The notes below the pieces were generated by a model. The model worked only from the letters and a program-made list of their open reading frames with translations. It did no database searches and had not been told where the DNA came from. Position numbers and translations under genes: made by a program. Shown one piece after another: positions 38,781-50,665 of a DNA stretch of 64,000 nt (positions are counted from its first letter, which is position 1; each line of letters opens with the position of its first letter). Origin of the DNA: Sipunculus nudus (lineage: Eukaryota > Annelida > Sipuncula > Golfingiida > Sipunculidae); assembly GCA_026874595.1 (NCBI GenBank), contig CM049310.1, positions 48,495,058-48,559,057 on the forward strand. The letters are read 5' to 3'.

Positions 38781-41367
38781 ATGGGCGAACGGCTAGGGGC
38801 TTCGGCGATGTGGATTGAAAAAAACAGACTGGATAGCTACCGTCAATGGCCGAAAAGGGACTTGATCGAGCCGAGGCTGATGTCGGCGGCGGGTTTATAC
38901 TTTGTCGGACCACGTGATAAAGTAAAATGTGCCTTCTGTCAAGGTGCTATGATGGGTTGGGAGACAGGGGATGATCCAGACGAGGAACATTTCCGGTATT
39001 ACGGAGACCGGTGTGCGTTTGTTCGCGGGGAACCAACGAATAACGTACCACTTCCTGACGACAATAGCCCGATCCTTGCAAACAAAACTGGAGGAACGTC
39101 TTTCTACAAGGATATCCTGAAGGAACGGTTGGGCATAATTACAAAGAGACCTCGAAGGCCAAGACTGGCTACAGAGCAAAACAGACTAGCGACGTTCCGT
39201 GAATGGCCAGTGGGTAAAGAACAGACTCCCGAATCACTGGCCGAAGCCGGGTTTTACTACACAGGTAATACATGCTCGCTACATTTGTAGTTAGAAAACG
39301 ACACCATTTCTTTCACCTAAATAAACGTGTTTGATTGTTTTAGTTCGTTCTTGTAAGTCCGACCAACGGAGTATATCATCTCGTATAAAATGTAATATGT
39401 CTGTAGATATCGCATCAGTCAATGGAAACGGTTCTATCCTGCATTTGCAGGCTGTGAGACGATAACTGTATATTGTTTGGCACATGACCAAGAAACAATT
39501 TCAGATGAATAATTATGAGACGCATATTGATCTGTTTTTTTTTTGCAACAGAAAATAATACTTCGGTCACTTATTACAGTGGTATGTATTAATTAATGTG
39601 ATACGCATTTATGTTCATAACAGATGATACGTATTTTGTGTTGCAGGTGAACATGATTGTTGCCGGTGTTTTTACTGTGATGGAGGGCTTCGTGCCTGGG
39701 AACCGGGAGATGAACCATGGGCTGAGCATGCACGTTGGTTCCCAAAATGTGGTTTTGTTATGCAGTCCAAAGGACCTGAATTCATTCACGAGGCAAACAG
39801 AAATGCAACTATGGTTAAAAGCGAGACATTGGTGATTATTCTTTACTTATCACACATATTTTACATGATCACACAGAAAAAGCATCAGACACGCATTATC
39901 CTTTAACGACAGTCAATACAATATATTCAGTAATGCGTTTTGTTTAAGATATGAACATACGAAACCACTTTGTATCACTATACAAGGAAATATTCGTGAT
40001 GACGTGTGTACACAAACATATTATGAATCTGTTACAGGGTACCAACGCCAAAGTTAGGACCAAACGTTACTTAGAAAGCAGGAGCGAAACGCCCGAACGA
40101 TCAGGTATGTGGTTTGCTGTTAATGTTGTACTTGAGTTTCTAAGGTCAGAACATATATATAATATATGCCAAATATGTAACATTACGTTATATTTCTGTT
40201 CAGGATTTATGTCATGTCAGTATATTCACACAATGACTGATATTTTTATGCAAGAGCTGTCCAGTCATGTGATGAAAAACGTATTTTCCGTTTCACTTTC
40301 ACATACATATCAAATGTTTCATATAGTCATTAATACGTCTCGGCTAGACTTAAGGACTCTTTCTGATCAGAGCCATAATACCCAAGCCGTTATACTGTTG
40401 AGATACGTTGTTTGGCAAGTGAGATCGGAGCCATTGATATTCTGTGTTGATATCATGCATATTCATACTGGTAATAATTTGTGAGGTGTAGCTTCATTGT
40501 CCACATTATAAATATTCTCAGAAACGTATTGATATTCAACACGTCGTTCGGACTCATTCACACATATTATCATATATTGTGTGCTGTTTCAAATGGCCGA
40601 CATCAGAGTACGACCCCCGACACCTGGCGGCACAAATGAGCACGGACAGAGTCCAGTTAGTCCTCAACACGGGTATTCCCCGTGACAGAGTGGCGTCCGT
40701 CATAGAAAACAAGCTACGTACGACAGGGCAGGCGTTTGAATCCGCTGAATGTTTACTAGCTGCTGTGATGGATTCATATGAAACATCCGCTGCCAGCACT
40801 CCAGCCGCACGTGAAGCGGAAGAGAAACCGCTCGTTGGCGAAATGCAGCAGTCAAACGGGAGTGACGGTGACGGGAACGGTCCGCAAACAGCTGGACCTA
40901 CAAACAAAAAAAGTAATCATTTGGTCAATTCAACGATATGGTCATTTCATTACACACACACACACACACAATGGCAATTACGTCCTCATTTGAATGACAG
41001 TGAACAAAGCATTGTATTTGCTGTAGTATGTATACGTAACAAATATAGATCGGTGTCCGTAATATAACGTTGTAGATTACAGTCGTATGCTGATTTCTAT
41101 GATTACATAACGGTTATTTAAGGTATACATCGCTTTGCATGACAATCAGTTCGTGTGTTGTTAATTTCAGATGTGGATGCCCTGATACAAGAAAAGCAGT
41201 TGTTACAAGACAAGACTATGTGTGTAATCTGTTTGGACCAAATTCGTCAAATCATTTTCTTGCCATGCGGACATATTGTATCATGTATGGGTTGTGCATC
41301 AGACATTAGGAATTGCCCGATATGCCGGAAACTTATCCGAGGCACAATAAAATTTTTCTTATCCTGA
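38781..41367 (+). CDS. five-exon inhibitor of apoptosis protein (BIR-BIR-UBA-RING)
   Basis: Proposed exons: 38781-39264, 39647-39831, 40038-40104, 40607-40912 and 41171-41367. All introns are GT...AG and the five exons sum to 1239 bases, a clean 412-residue frame. BIR1 (exon 1) has CAFC, then H and C at the usual spacing ([13 protein letters not shown]). BIR2 is split by intron 1; its zinc part is in exon 2 (CRCFYC, then [12 protein letters not shown]). Exon 4 carries a UBA-like domain ([28 protein letters not shown]). Exon 5 is the RING ([23 protein letters not shown]). The order matches animal cIAP/XIAP-type proteins, which bind caspases or IAP-antagonists and ubiquitinate partners. AATAAA at 41346-41351 overlaps the last codons. 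The acceptor of exon 4 is weak but phase-consistent. Retained introns imply capture as genomic DNA, or host DNA. Confidence 0.85.
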
Positions 41368-41615
41368 ACGTGTGTTTTTTTACAAGCAGATGATCGAAAT
41401 TCCCAGACATCTGTTCGCGAATAGTCAGCGCGTTATTGTCCGAAGGCGTCCGTGGTACTAATAACCAAAGAATATGCGATGATGGAATGGTTTCGGTTTA
41501 GTATACGACAGTGCGGACAGTATGACACATTTAAATGACGGAGCGCCTGAAAAAATGTTGATACAAGTCCGCTGTACCAGCCATAACTCGTTCGAGTTAA
41601 TGTTGGCCTGCAACA

Positions 41616-41623
41616 TATAAAGG
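41616..41623 (+). promoter_or_regulatory. TATA box of the 205-aa gene
   Basis: TATAAAGG, 72 bases before the ATG at 41688. Confidence 0.6.
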
Positions 41624-41687
41624 TCTGTGCACATAGCACTATCCTGTAGTACGTGTCTGGTATACGACCGAATCGGGGTGTGATATC

Positions 41688-42305
41688 ATGGAACGGAAAC
41701 AACCAGGTACTTTGTTCGACATATGCACGCGGTGGTTAACGTCGCGGTATATACCGCATACATTCTTTTGGCTGCTACCTACTGAACTGTACCAACGTTT
41801 GATCGAGATGTATAAAAACAACGGCGATTGTCAACAGTGTACAACCCTGCTTACGGCGTCTCGAATCAGCTGTTGCGCCTCTAAACACTGTGTGATCGAC
41901 TCCTACGACAGCGACCCGATATTGCGTTGTAAACTGTGTGGTGTCATCACATCGAAATATATGGAGCACGCAGCGCTCCATAAGGGACCTGGTCATACAC
42001 CATGCGCCGTGAAGATATTATTCGAGTGGCCCGGTATGATCGGTTTTGTCATACATTCTACTGTCGTGATATCGAAATATTGGCCAGCAGAGCATGTCGA
42101 TCCCGGGGATGTTGTGGGAAACCTCTTAGCAAACGGCGAGTCACTAACAACTGAGCCCGTCAAATATTTCATGTTTATTGGGAACTGTACGTGCTTTGGA
42201 TGTTACTGGGATTCCGAAAAGATCTTACGGTTCAGGCCGGACCATCTGCTGAGATTCCATAAACAGATTATGAATCACGTTTGCGTGCAACGACAACGGG
42301 TGTAG
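41688..42305 (+). CDS. 205-aa Cys/His-rich protein, unknown
   Basis: ATG at 41688, stop at 42303-42305, with a well-placed TATA box upstream and overlapping AATAAA signals near 42880. The N-terminus has a helical stretch (FFWLLPTELYQRLIEMY) slightly like F-box or SOCS-box helices. Several Cys pairs (CQQC, CCASKHC, CKLC, CTCFGC) and His residues (MEHAALHKGPGHTPC) suggest two or more zinc sites. No classical RING or BIR pattern. It follows the IAP gene in the same direction; a role in ubiquitin-type regulation is speculative. Confidence 0.7.
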   Translation: MERKQPGTLFDICTRWLTSRYIPHTFFWLLPTELYQRLIEMYKNNGDCQQCTTLLTASRISCCASKHCVIDSYDSDPILRCKLCGVITSKYMEHAALHKGPGHTPCAVKILFEWPGMIGFVIHSTVVISKYWPAEHVDPGDVVGNLLANGESLTTEPVKYFMFIGNCTCFGCYWDSEKILRFRPDHLLRFHKQIMNHVCVQRQRV

Positions 42306-43049
42306 AAAGAATAGCGATCAGTACGACGTCCTGTATTAAATCACATGACCCAGTTGTGTCATTAGACGGACGCTAGATGATACGTGTTACATTGTCATCA
42401 TACCACAATATTTTACATAATTATGATACAAAATGTACACATGTCATGTACTGGGTGAAAGCATGTGTTTCAGGCCGACCTAAAGGCGGAGGCATTGTCA
42501 CAGTCTGCATGTGATGACAACATTTTGGAGTTACCAGAAGGACGTTAGATAAACACCTGCGAAGTGACGATACAAGGAACAGGTGAAGAACAAGACATCG
42601 CGCATGTATAGAATCAAGTTTGATATTACACGGAAAGTAACAGAATATAATATAAAAACCTACAGACACACTAAATTAAGTGTGTAACCAGAGATTTGTT
42701 GATACGGATTGACGCTCGGACCAATCGTATTTAAATATATGGTGTTCATATTGCTGTAATATGTCAAGACATACACTGTTATTATGATACATACACGCTC
42801 GTACGTGTAGTGTGAATTCAGCGATGATATTTGTAACATATATCAGTAAAAAAACGCTTTGCAAATATCATATTTTACAAATAAAATAAAGATCAAACAT
42901 ATGACCTTGTGTGTTTCTCATGTCATAGTTTTGTAATGCAAAGCGATGCATGTGTAGAATGAATACCTGTATTATGAGTTAACTGTGTGTATAAATCTGT
43001 CCATGCAATAAATGTGTAACACAGGAAAAGGATTAACTCACCCTATATT
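42306..43049. other. intergenic, AT-rich
   Basis: Overlapping AATAAA signals lie near 42880-42890. No gene seen. Confidence 0.45.
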
Positions 43050-43298
43050 TCACAATTTCTTCCGTCGACATTTCGGGCACCGGATCAACCTGCATATATA
43101 TTTCAGACGGGTCAGATTGTTTGCTTCCTCCAGTCCGTACGGGAGAAAATGTGTCACGACACAGTGCAAACACACCACGTGCTTACAGTATAGCTGATAT
43201 TTCTTGTACCCGCCAGGGCAAATATTCGAAAAAACACATTTATGTTGAGGCATTTTGTCCATACGAATATTCTCATAAACTATACAAAATATCCTCAT
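43050..43298 (-). CDS. small RING-like protein or exon
   Basis: ATG at 43296-43298, stop at 43050-43052, 82 residues. The second half of a RING is clear: C-x-H-x2-C-x2-C (CKHVVCLHC), about 30 residues, then C-x2-C (CPKC), with a basic end (RRKKL). It resembles the RING end of the protein at 7360-8547 (HYVCLAC, CPQC). The first zinc pair is irregular (CVFSNIC, spacing five instead of two), so this may be a degraded gene, or the last exon of a longer spliced gene whose upstream part I cannot place. Confidence 0.4.
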   Translation of the reverse strand: MRIFCIVYENIRMDKMPQHKCVFSNICPGGYKKYQLYCKHVVCLHCVVTHFLPYGLEEANNLTRLKYICRLIRCPKCRRKKL

Positions 43299-45200
43299 GT
43301 AAATCCATCAGTATACCGTTTATTTCACTTGTTGGAACAGGTATGTTGGACGTGGTTTTCCATGCTATCTGTGTACCGAACGTGTGGGTTCGATGGGGAC
43401 AACACACAGCAGAGTTCGAACGCTCTATCATTGAGTAATCGTATGGGGATGGGGAGGGGGGGGGGGTGTTCGAATATCTGTGACGAGTAATGCAATCAAA
43501 ATGGACCGTGATGTATGACTTCTGTTATATTTGTATTGATAGCAATGTTTTAGCTTTTTGCAACAGTAAGTATATGTGTATGATCAACAATAAATACATT
43601 AAATCAGTACTCGTGTTTGCACAGACAGCGATGTATAACATATCTGGGAAACGCTGCGCGATTCATTGTTTCATGATATTCCCTTACAAAAACATACAGT
43701 CATCACATGACACGAGTCACAATAAAGTCAGATCGTGTGTTCAGATATCGTACATGCATTTTCCGATTCGATACAACACGTCACATTCATGATGTAGGTG
43801 ATGTGTGATCATTAAACAACTATCTTCAGTGTTCATCATATTGTCAGTATATGGAAAAGGTATTATAAACTAATAAACGTGGCCAATGATACATTTAAGG
43901 GGGTAATCTGGTTTATACACGAAGACACCTAGTTGTTTATAACACAGCGTCATCTGGACCACTGTATTTGAAAACAGTCACCGAACCCTGTATTCCTCTG
44001 GTCACATCCGGAGTTCCTGCAGACTTCGTGTGCATTATTTCACAGGGGGTGTCTTGGTGCAAAACTATGTATCCGTCTTGGTCTCATACACCAAGGCGTA
44101 TTTGCGCATTTCGTGTGATCTCAGTCACTTCTGATATCATATGATATGGTTTTGCTAATATGCCTTGTTTATGGTATACCACAATTCATCTGTAAACAGC
44201 TATAGGCGTGCTTACATTTATTTTCCAATGATCTCCCTGCGTGAAGAAAACAGCTATCTCAGTGAAATATTTCTTGCGGATTAATGACCCGTTTCCCTCT
44301 GCGTTCAGAACTGGGTGACGTGTGCATTATTTAAGGTGGGGAACAATGGTGCAAAACAGTGTGTCTGTCTTTATCTTATAAACATACGTGGGTTTGTGCA
44401 ATTGCCGTAACCTCAGTCGAATGGGATATCGTTTGAGTGGTATGTAAACATTATTTTGATTTATATCACACAACTACTGATCTGCAGACTCCAATATGTG
44501 CTCACATATTTCTCTCCAATGATCTCCCGTCCTGAAGAAAACCCAACATGATCAGTATGAATGTTACTGCTCATTTCACCCGTGGTCAGATTAAATTTGT
44601 CGTCTGATGTAAGCAGCTGTGTGTTTCCTGCCACGTCAAGATTTGACAAATGCGAGTTGTCTGAGGGTGCTCTCCACATTACGATTTGAATTTGGTACAG
44701 ACAACACGTCAAAAATATCAGTATACTTTTGGAACTGGCTGGCTGGATGGACTTTCAGTTAAGAGCTTGTGCCATAAATGGTATGGTGAGTTGAACGCAT
44801 TAACTTAACAGTCGTATCTAAATGTGCTGCAAACTGTGATTTGAGACGTTATTGTTTGAATTCTGGTATCATCTGATAATACAACGAACATTTAACCGGT
44901 GTCTGTTTCTGTGATAACAGTATAGTGCCAGATGTGAAATAGACTATAAAGACTGCCCTTTCAGGAATTGTTGGATAAATACGGCGCCTTCCTGTAAGAT
45001 TGTTTACTGACAATAGACCCGGTAGATATCTGTTTTGTTGTGAAACAGTGAAGAACCAGACAGGTACAATTATATGGAATATGTAATATGCCACTGTTCA
45101 GCGGACTGTTCATAATTATACAACAAACCAGAAGATATTCATTTGGTGAAAATCTTTACATAAAACAGATGTTATGTGCCACGTAAAGAATCTGTTACAT
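43299..45200. other. AT-rich gene desert, left part
   Basis: No supported gene. A diverged direct duplication of about 0.3 kb is visible: TGTGCATTATTT...GGTGCAAAAC and TCCAATGATCTCCC...GAAGAAAAC at about 44030-44260 and again at about 44320-44545. A G-run lies at about 43449-43466. Confidence 0.5.
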
Positions 45201-45204
45201 GACT

Positions 45205-45315
45205 ACCACATCGCTCGGACACGGTGATGATAACCACATCGCTCGGACACGGCCATGATAACCACATCGCTCTGACACGGCCATGATGACCACATCGCTC
45301 TGATGCATGATGGCC
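45205..45315. repeat. 28-bp minisatellite, four copies
   Basis: ACCACATCGCTCGGACACGG recurs at 45205, 45233, 45261 and 45289 with small changes (CGG or CTG; TGATGA or CCATGA). Confidence 0.9.
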
Positions 45316-45529
45316 TAAGGACACTTCGCTGACGGTTTGATGACGTTCGATGATGTGATCTCCAGCCAAAAGATGTGATACAGACTTCTTCATCCTGATG
45401 CAGAACCATTTATGACTCTCCTGGTGTCTGTATGCAATGTGATAGTGCTACAGCTATACGCTGCATTTTTTGTTATTTGTTCTAGCATGACGACAGTATT
45501 CAAATAAAACACTAATCCATAACACACAC

Positions 45530-45600
45530 ACATACACACACTCTCACACACATATATAGATATATAATATATATATATATATACATATGTATATATATGC
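45530..45600. repeat. CA/TA microsatellites
   Basis: Consecutive CACA and ATAT tracts. Similar AT tracts occur at about 46243-46270, 46400-46418, 46780-46832, 49595-49650 and 51300-51400. Confidence 0.8.
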
Positions 45601-46039
45601 AAGTATCCATATCGCACGCATCCGCTATATCATTGCGATCGATATCAGATCTCATGTTGTATATCCATATGTTTGTATTATAGCGGATATACTTTTTTGT
45701 ATATACTTTAATGCTCGAAGTATAACATTCTTTCTGTATTATAACATATTTTTGTGTCGACTGTGTATACTTGTCCTTGTTGAATTACCTGTTTACAAAA
45801 ATTGATAAAGTATCGATATCAGTATGTTAGTTTTGTGATATAGGTTAATATTTCTAATTTAATGAAGGAACAAATGTGTTCAGTAAAACACTACCGTATA
45901 TGCACCCTTTCTGTTAATCAGATATTTATATGGTAGAACTACAGTTTTTGGTACAGAGAGTTCCTTATTGGCATATCATGTAAAGCGTGGCATGTAATCT
46001 TATGTTATTTCTTGTAAGCGACCTGTATGTATGGTCGTG

Positions 46040-49000
46040 ATATTCTCATACTTACCGTTTTATTTCGTCATAATCCTAAAACTTGTTTTTTTTTTTTGCT
46101 GATAACTGATATCTAAGTATTTGTCAGTAATGTTTTAAATATCTGCTGATCTACTGTCACACCTCTTACGATACTTACCTGTAGCTCTGTCCATTCCCTT
46201 GTGCGATGAAACATGCCAGCAGTTCATAGAGACATGCACATTTATATATATATATATATACATATATACAGTGGAACTCCGTCTTGTAACCATCCCGCAA
46301 TTACGTAATTGAACCATTACGACCATTTTCTTGTCCCGACACATAGGAAATAATTGTGTGTTAAGTGTAAAAGTGTAAATAATTGTACATATAGATACAA
46401 TATATATATATATATATCTACAGATCATATATGTTACGGGCTTTCATCAGGATGCGTTATCGTGATATGACTTACCGTACATCGTTCTCCGACTTCACGT
46501 TATGTTGCCTGTTTGACATTCCTTCCTCTTACTTCTTGTTGGGTTTTCTCTTGTTAAATTCCTCTTCCATCCACTCTTGTTTCTTCATATCCTTTCATAG
46601 GGTCAATGATATCCATATACATTTTTTACACGTATAGATGGATTGTTCCTTGTGTGACGCCTTACCTGTAGATTCCCAAGGCATTTACTTACAGGTCATC
46701 TTTAGCCAGTTTCTCCACATGTTCCTCTTGTCGATTTGATCTTACTATTGCAAACATACCTCCTAGGCATTTGTATATTACACACACACACACACATATT
46801 TATATATATCTATATATATACACACACACACATGTCATATCTCAGTGCTCGCCATTTACGGTTAACCGCTTGCACGGGGACAGTAAAAGTTCCTAAAATA
46901 GTGGTAAGGCAACTAGAAGTCCCCTCCTACTTGCCCGACTGGACCAATCGGTCCAACAGAAAAACTTTACCTAAGGCATGCAAAAACGTCTTTGTGGTTT
47001 TCGATACAATCATTCATATTTGTAAGGCAAGTAAACATTCATGTAGGGCAAGTAATAGCTAGATGTTACTTACCCGGTCAGGCAAATACTTTCAAAAGTT
47101 AATGTCGAGCCCTGAATATATATATTGTTTTCTTGTGTGAGGGTTAGTGATCCCCACATCTTTATTTGCGACATTGTATAATGTGTATCCCCTGTTATTG
47201 TTCCCGATTTTCCCACCTCTTACAGACGACGTTTCTTACCTACACTTAATGTTATGACAGTTTCTCTTCCTTTTTATTGCGTGGTTCCTTTCGCTGCATG
47301 CTGGTTCTGTGTTAGTGTTCTGATCTGCTTGCACTTCTCGATCTCTTCAATGACGTATATAAACAAAGCGATTGTTGGTACGTTCCCTTTCTCCCCAGTT
47401 CGGTTTCATATTCTTTTTATTTTTTAAGGCAATGTCCCGGACAGTTGGTTTCTTCTGTTTCAGTTATGGTACTTGCAATTTGTTGCCTTATTTTACTTAC
47501 CCCACGTAAAACTTTTTCATTGTTAGCGTCCTGCATGTTGGGTCGTGATATCGTTCGTATGATTTACCGGGTCGTGTGTACTGATTTGTTTGATTATACT
47601 TACAATTTCTCCCATGGTACTGCAGGTTGGACTCTGCGATGACCTTAACTAATCGCAACATTATTTTGCTCAGAGTATTTTTTCAAATGTCATGCTGTGT
47701 ATGTTCTTGGTCTCACTCTCAATATAGATTGATTTTAGGGACGAGCCGGTCTTCCTTTTCTGTTTTGCCTTGGATGTTGACGCTATGAGGAATATCCCTT
47801 CTCAAGATGACGATATGTGAAAAGGTCCCCTTCTCAATATAAAACGACAGTAATTGTCGATTACCGAACGGTTGTCGTAACTGCACGTGTGGTTTGACTT
47901 TTCTTTTCTGTCTCCCCTTATGATCCGCACTTTGATGGTTTTTCTCCTATGTTTGTCAATGTGTGTCGCAGGATTTCGTAAGTCCTTTTTAATCCATCTT
48001 CTATTCGACTGACACGGTGTTCCATATATGCTTCCAATAAATGTCCAGTTCTCAAAGGCTGGTTATTGTATTCTCCATCCCACTTATCGAGACTTCATCA
48101 AGTACTAGGTTTTCGATGAGAGCTCCTGAAACCAACTAAAAATCGTTTCATGAAGCCAGTTGATCATATTCCGTCGGCACTAGTGTTTTTTGTCTTCTTC
48201 CTCCCCGCAACATTGTAATTCATCCTTTACCCTTCTACGTCTTCTTCACTGGATGATTATGTCACATAATCGTCACTGTCCTGTGGCTTATTTCTTGCTG
48301 GTGTTATTTATTTTAATTTACAAAGGATGCTTTTATCGGTATTGGGAATAGGATAATCGGTTCCGGTATTACAGTCACTCGATACTTTATGTATCGATCT
48401 CTTTTATATATATACACAAATATAATACGGTGGAAACTCGTTATGTTAAAAACTCGATATTCCGGACAACTCTAGTTAAATTATTACCAAATACAACTGT
48501 GTATATATGCTTATGTAAAGTATGTATATATAAATATGTTCATGTATATAAATATATATATATCCTGATGTTAATAGAAATACCAATTGCAAAGTTCAAT
48601 CTGCACTTCCTCTCACATTTCACCGCCGCTTAACGAGTTGGTAGAAAGCGTCTCCGTTTTTTATGATCCTACTTGTCTGGACACACACCTGTGCCTCTTT
48701 GTTTTCTTTCCCATTGTCTCCTTCGCCCAACTTTCCCTTGAACTGTGTTTCTTCCTTGTGTTTTCAAGGTTTCCTCCCTGGAAATGTTTGATACAAAAAA
48801 AACTATTATGTGTTTTGTTTACTCCCTCATGTATGTGAATCGCTAACGATGTTGTTGCTGCTGTTGTTCCTTTCATCTGCTTCTCTCGTAAGCGATAATA
48901 TCTGTTCCGTTCTCAGATATCTTGGTATTGTTGGATACGAATATAACGGAACGCATGAGACATTGGCAGTTTTTCTTCTGAGGGCGTGTTGGCATAGCTC

Positions 49001-49609
49001 AGGTCCTCCGGGTCTCTTACAGCCTGTACCTTGTCCATCTCACAGCTACCTTCCATGTTGGTTCACTGTTTATCCTTTGTTGCTTCACTGAATCCAACTG
49101 TCTGCCAGTCACAGTGATTGCTCTTCCATCCCCTTTCGCGTGTAGGCCTTTTTGCTTCTCCTTCCAAGCCAAATTGTTTAGGGTGTTATAGGTTCTTCTG
49201 TAGTTGTTGTGTTGACCGGCACGCGGTGCAAAATACAGGTGGTATTGGTTCTTCCCATAATGCAGCAATGTTACAGTTCTGACACGCTCTCCTCCAGTTG
49301 TTATAATGTAGTAAAAGAATCTGGTAACGATCGGCATTAGCACCGTGAGAGTGTCCTTCTTAGCACACACTACATAATTCTTTACATTAAACATAAAAAA
49401 AGTCGATTTATTTCCCAGTTGCATGTTTGTGATACTTTCTGCAAAGACCGTCAGGTATCTTCCACACAGTCATATAAGATAATCTCCATGTTAGAAGGCC
49501 GCTGCATGTTGTTGCAGGTATTAAACATCCATCAGCTAACGAAGGTCGCTGATGCCTGTTTCTCTTGTTCCCAAGCAGTTTGTTTCTTTGTATATATAAA
49601 TATATATAC

Positions 49610-49649
<40 letters not shown>

Positions 49650-50360
49650 GTGCATTCAGTACATCCACATATAATTACCCCGAACCCTAAACACTACATT
49701 TACGTATGTAACATGGCGCCATCAGATTTTGTCTTTACCTCGTAGAGTATTACTTACCCGATTTTATTTTCAGATCTGTTGGCATGTTGCTATCATATTT
49801 CTTTTCCTTTTCATGGGCAATGTGCTGCTTTGAATGCTATCCGTGAACATCATCCGTCGTCCTATAAACCGGACCTCTTTTGTTTGGTCATATATGTGTC
49901 CGACGCACAATCTGTGGGTAGATATGTCGTTGTCTTTTTTGAGCCTTCTGTAATGATCGCCAAATCCTTCCAGCTGATATTTGTTTCTTACCAAACATTT
50001 TGTCCTTGCGTGCCCTTTTCCATTTTGCCTTCCGTCATGCTTACCTTGAAAGGTGTATGTTCGTGGGCTGTCGTTCCGTTATAGTTATGATAATACTTCC
50101 AGCCTGTCTCTTGGTCTTACATACCCATTACACGTTTCTCATGGTTCAGGTCATGCATAATTTTTTACTTACCAAAGAATTGTTTTCTCAACTTATACTC
50201 TTGTTGCCTATCAGTTGTTTATTCCCAATCCCTTTCCTGTGTTTGGAGCAATATAATGCTTTGTTTTGTAATCTGGTACTCACCATTTTTTATATTTTTG
50301 TTTACAACTCTTTTGTGAACCCTTCCATCCTTTCTATTTGCTAATGTTGCTTACCCATAC
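46040..50360 (-). other. gene desert with clustered minus-strand splice-donor-like motifs
   Basis: CTTAC (GTAAG on minus), often in good donor context such as CTTACCTG or ACTTACC, occurs near 46051, 46174, 46471, 46661, 46686, 47066, 47234, 47497, 47597, 49753, 49988, 50040, 50167 and 50349, against about five GTAAG on plus. A GGTCGTGATAT-like block is shared near 46033 and 47545. No ORF over about 135 codons is present. The + strand is T-rich, so matching minus-strand acceptors are not evident. It could be a multi-exon noncoding RNA, a decayed spliced gene or chance composition. Confidence 0.3.
46843..47114. mobile_element. hAT-like miniature element (MITE)
   Basis: The left end CAGTGCTCGCCATTTAC and the right end, read inward on the other strand, CAGGGCTCGACATTAACT are imperfect terminal inverted repeats. 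Internal short blocks of the type GTAAGGCAAGTA and ACTTACCCGGTCAGGCAA recur on both strands. At 272 bases with no ORF it is non-autonomous. CAGGGCTCGACATTAAC-type ends are typical of invertebrate hAT-like interspersed repeats as I recall them; no exact 8-base target duplication is visible, so the ends may have decayed. Confidence 0.6.
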
Positions 50361-50504
50361 ATAGTTTTCCCTGTATGTATATATGATGGGCCCAGTGTCT
50401 GCTGTGCCTATGTCCCTTGTTCTCATCAGACTGACACGGTCAAACCTGCGCTTCGTTTTTTTCTGTCATGTATCTTTTGTGATAACAATAAAACATATTA
50501 CTCC

Positions 50505-50665
50505 CCTGCCGAGACTATAACCTTGCCGTGGTAGGGGAGCTTGTGTACTTCAATGACCCTGTGAGCTCTGCTGGCGTAGATTTTATCTATATTGAGGGAC
50601 ACCCATGCCAGAAAGGTCACACGGGTAGAAGTCAGACGAATAATAGTCTCATCCATCCCTAACAA
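50505..50665 (+). mobile_element. possible retroelement fragment
   Basis: The stretch containing ACCTTGCCGTGGTAGGGGAG and GACACCCATGCCAGAAAGGT is less AT-rich than its surroundings and resembles, from memory, untranslated parts of invertebrate non-LTR elements. No ORF supports this. Confidence 0.25.

Noticed and set aside
39951-40484. 177-codon + strand ORF within the IAP gene
   Set aside because: It runs through IAP intron sequence and exon 3 in one of the frames; the exon-intron model with BIR, UBA and RING explains the locus better. An alternative exon ending here cannot be excluded.
44461-44712. 83-codon minus-strand ORF
   Set aside because: It lies in a diverged noncoding duplication, and the other copy does not keep the frame.
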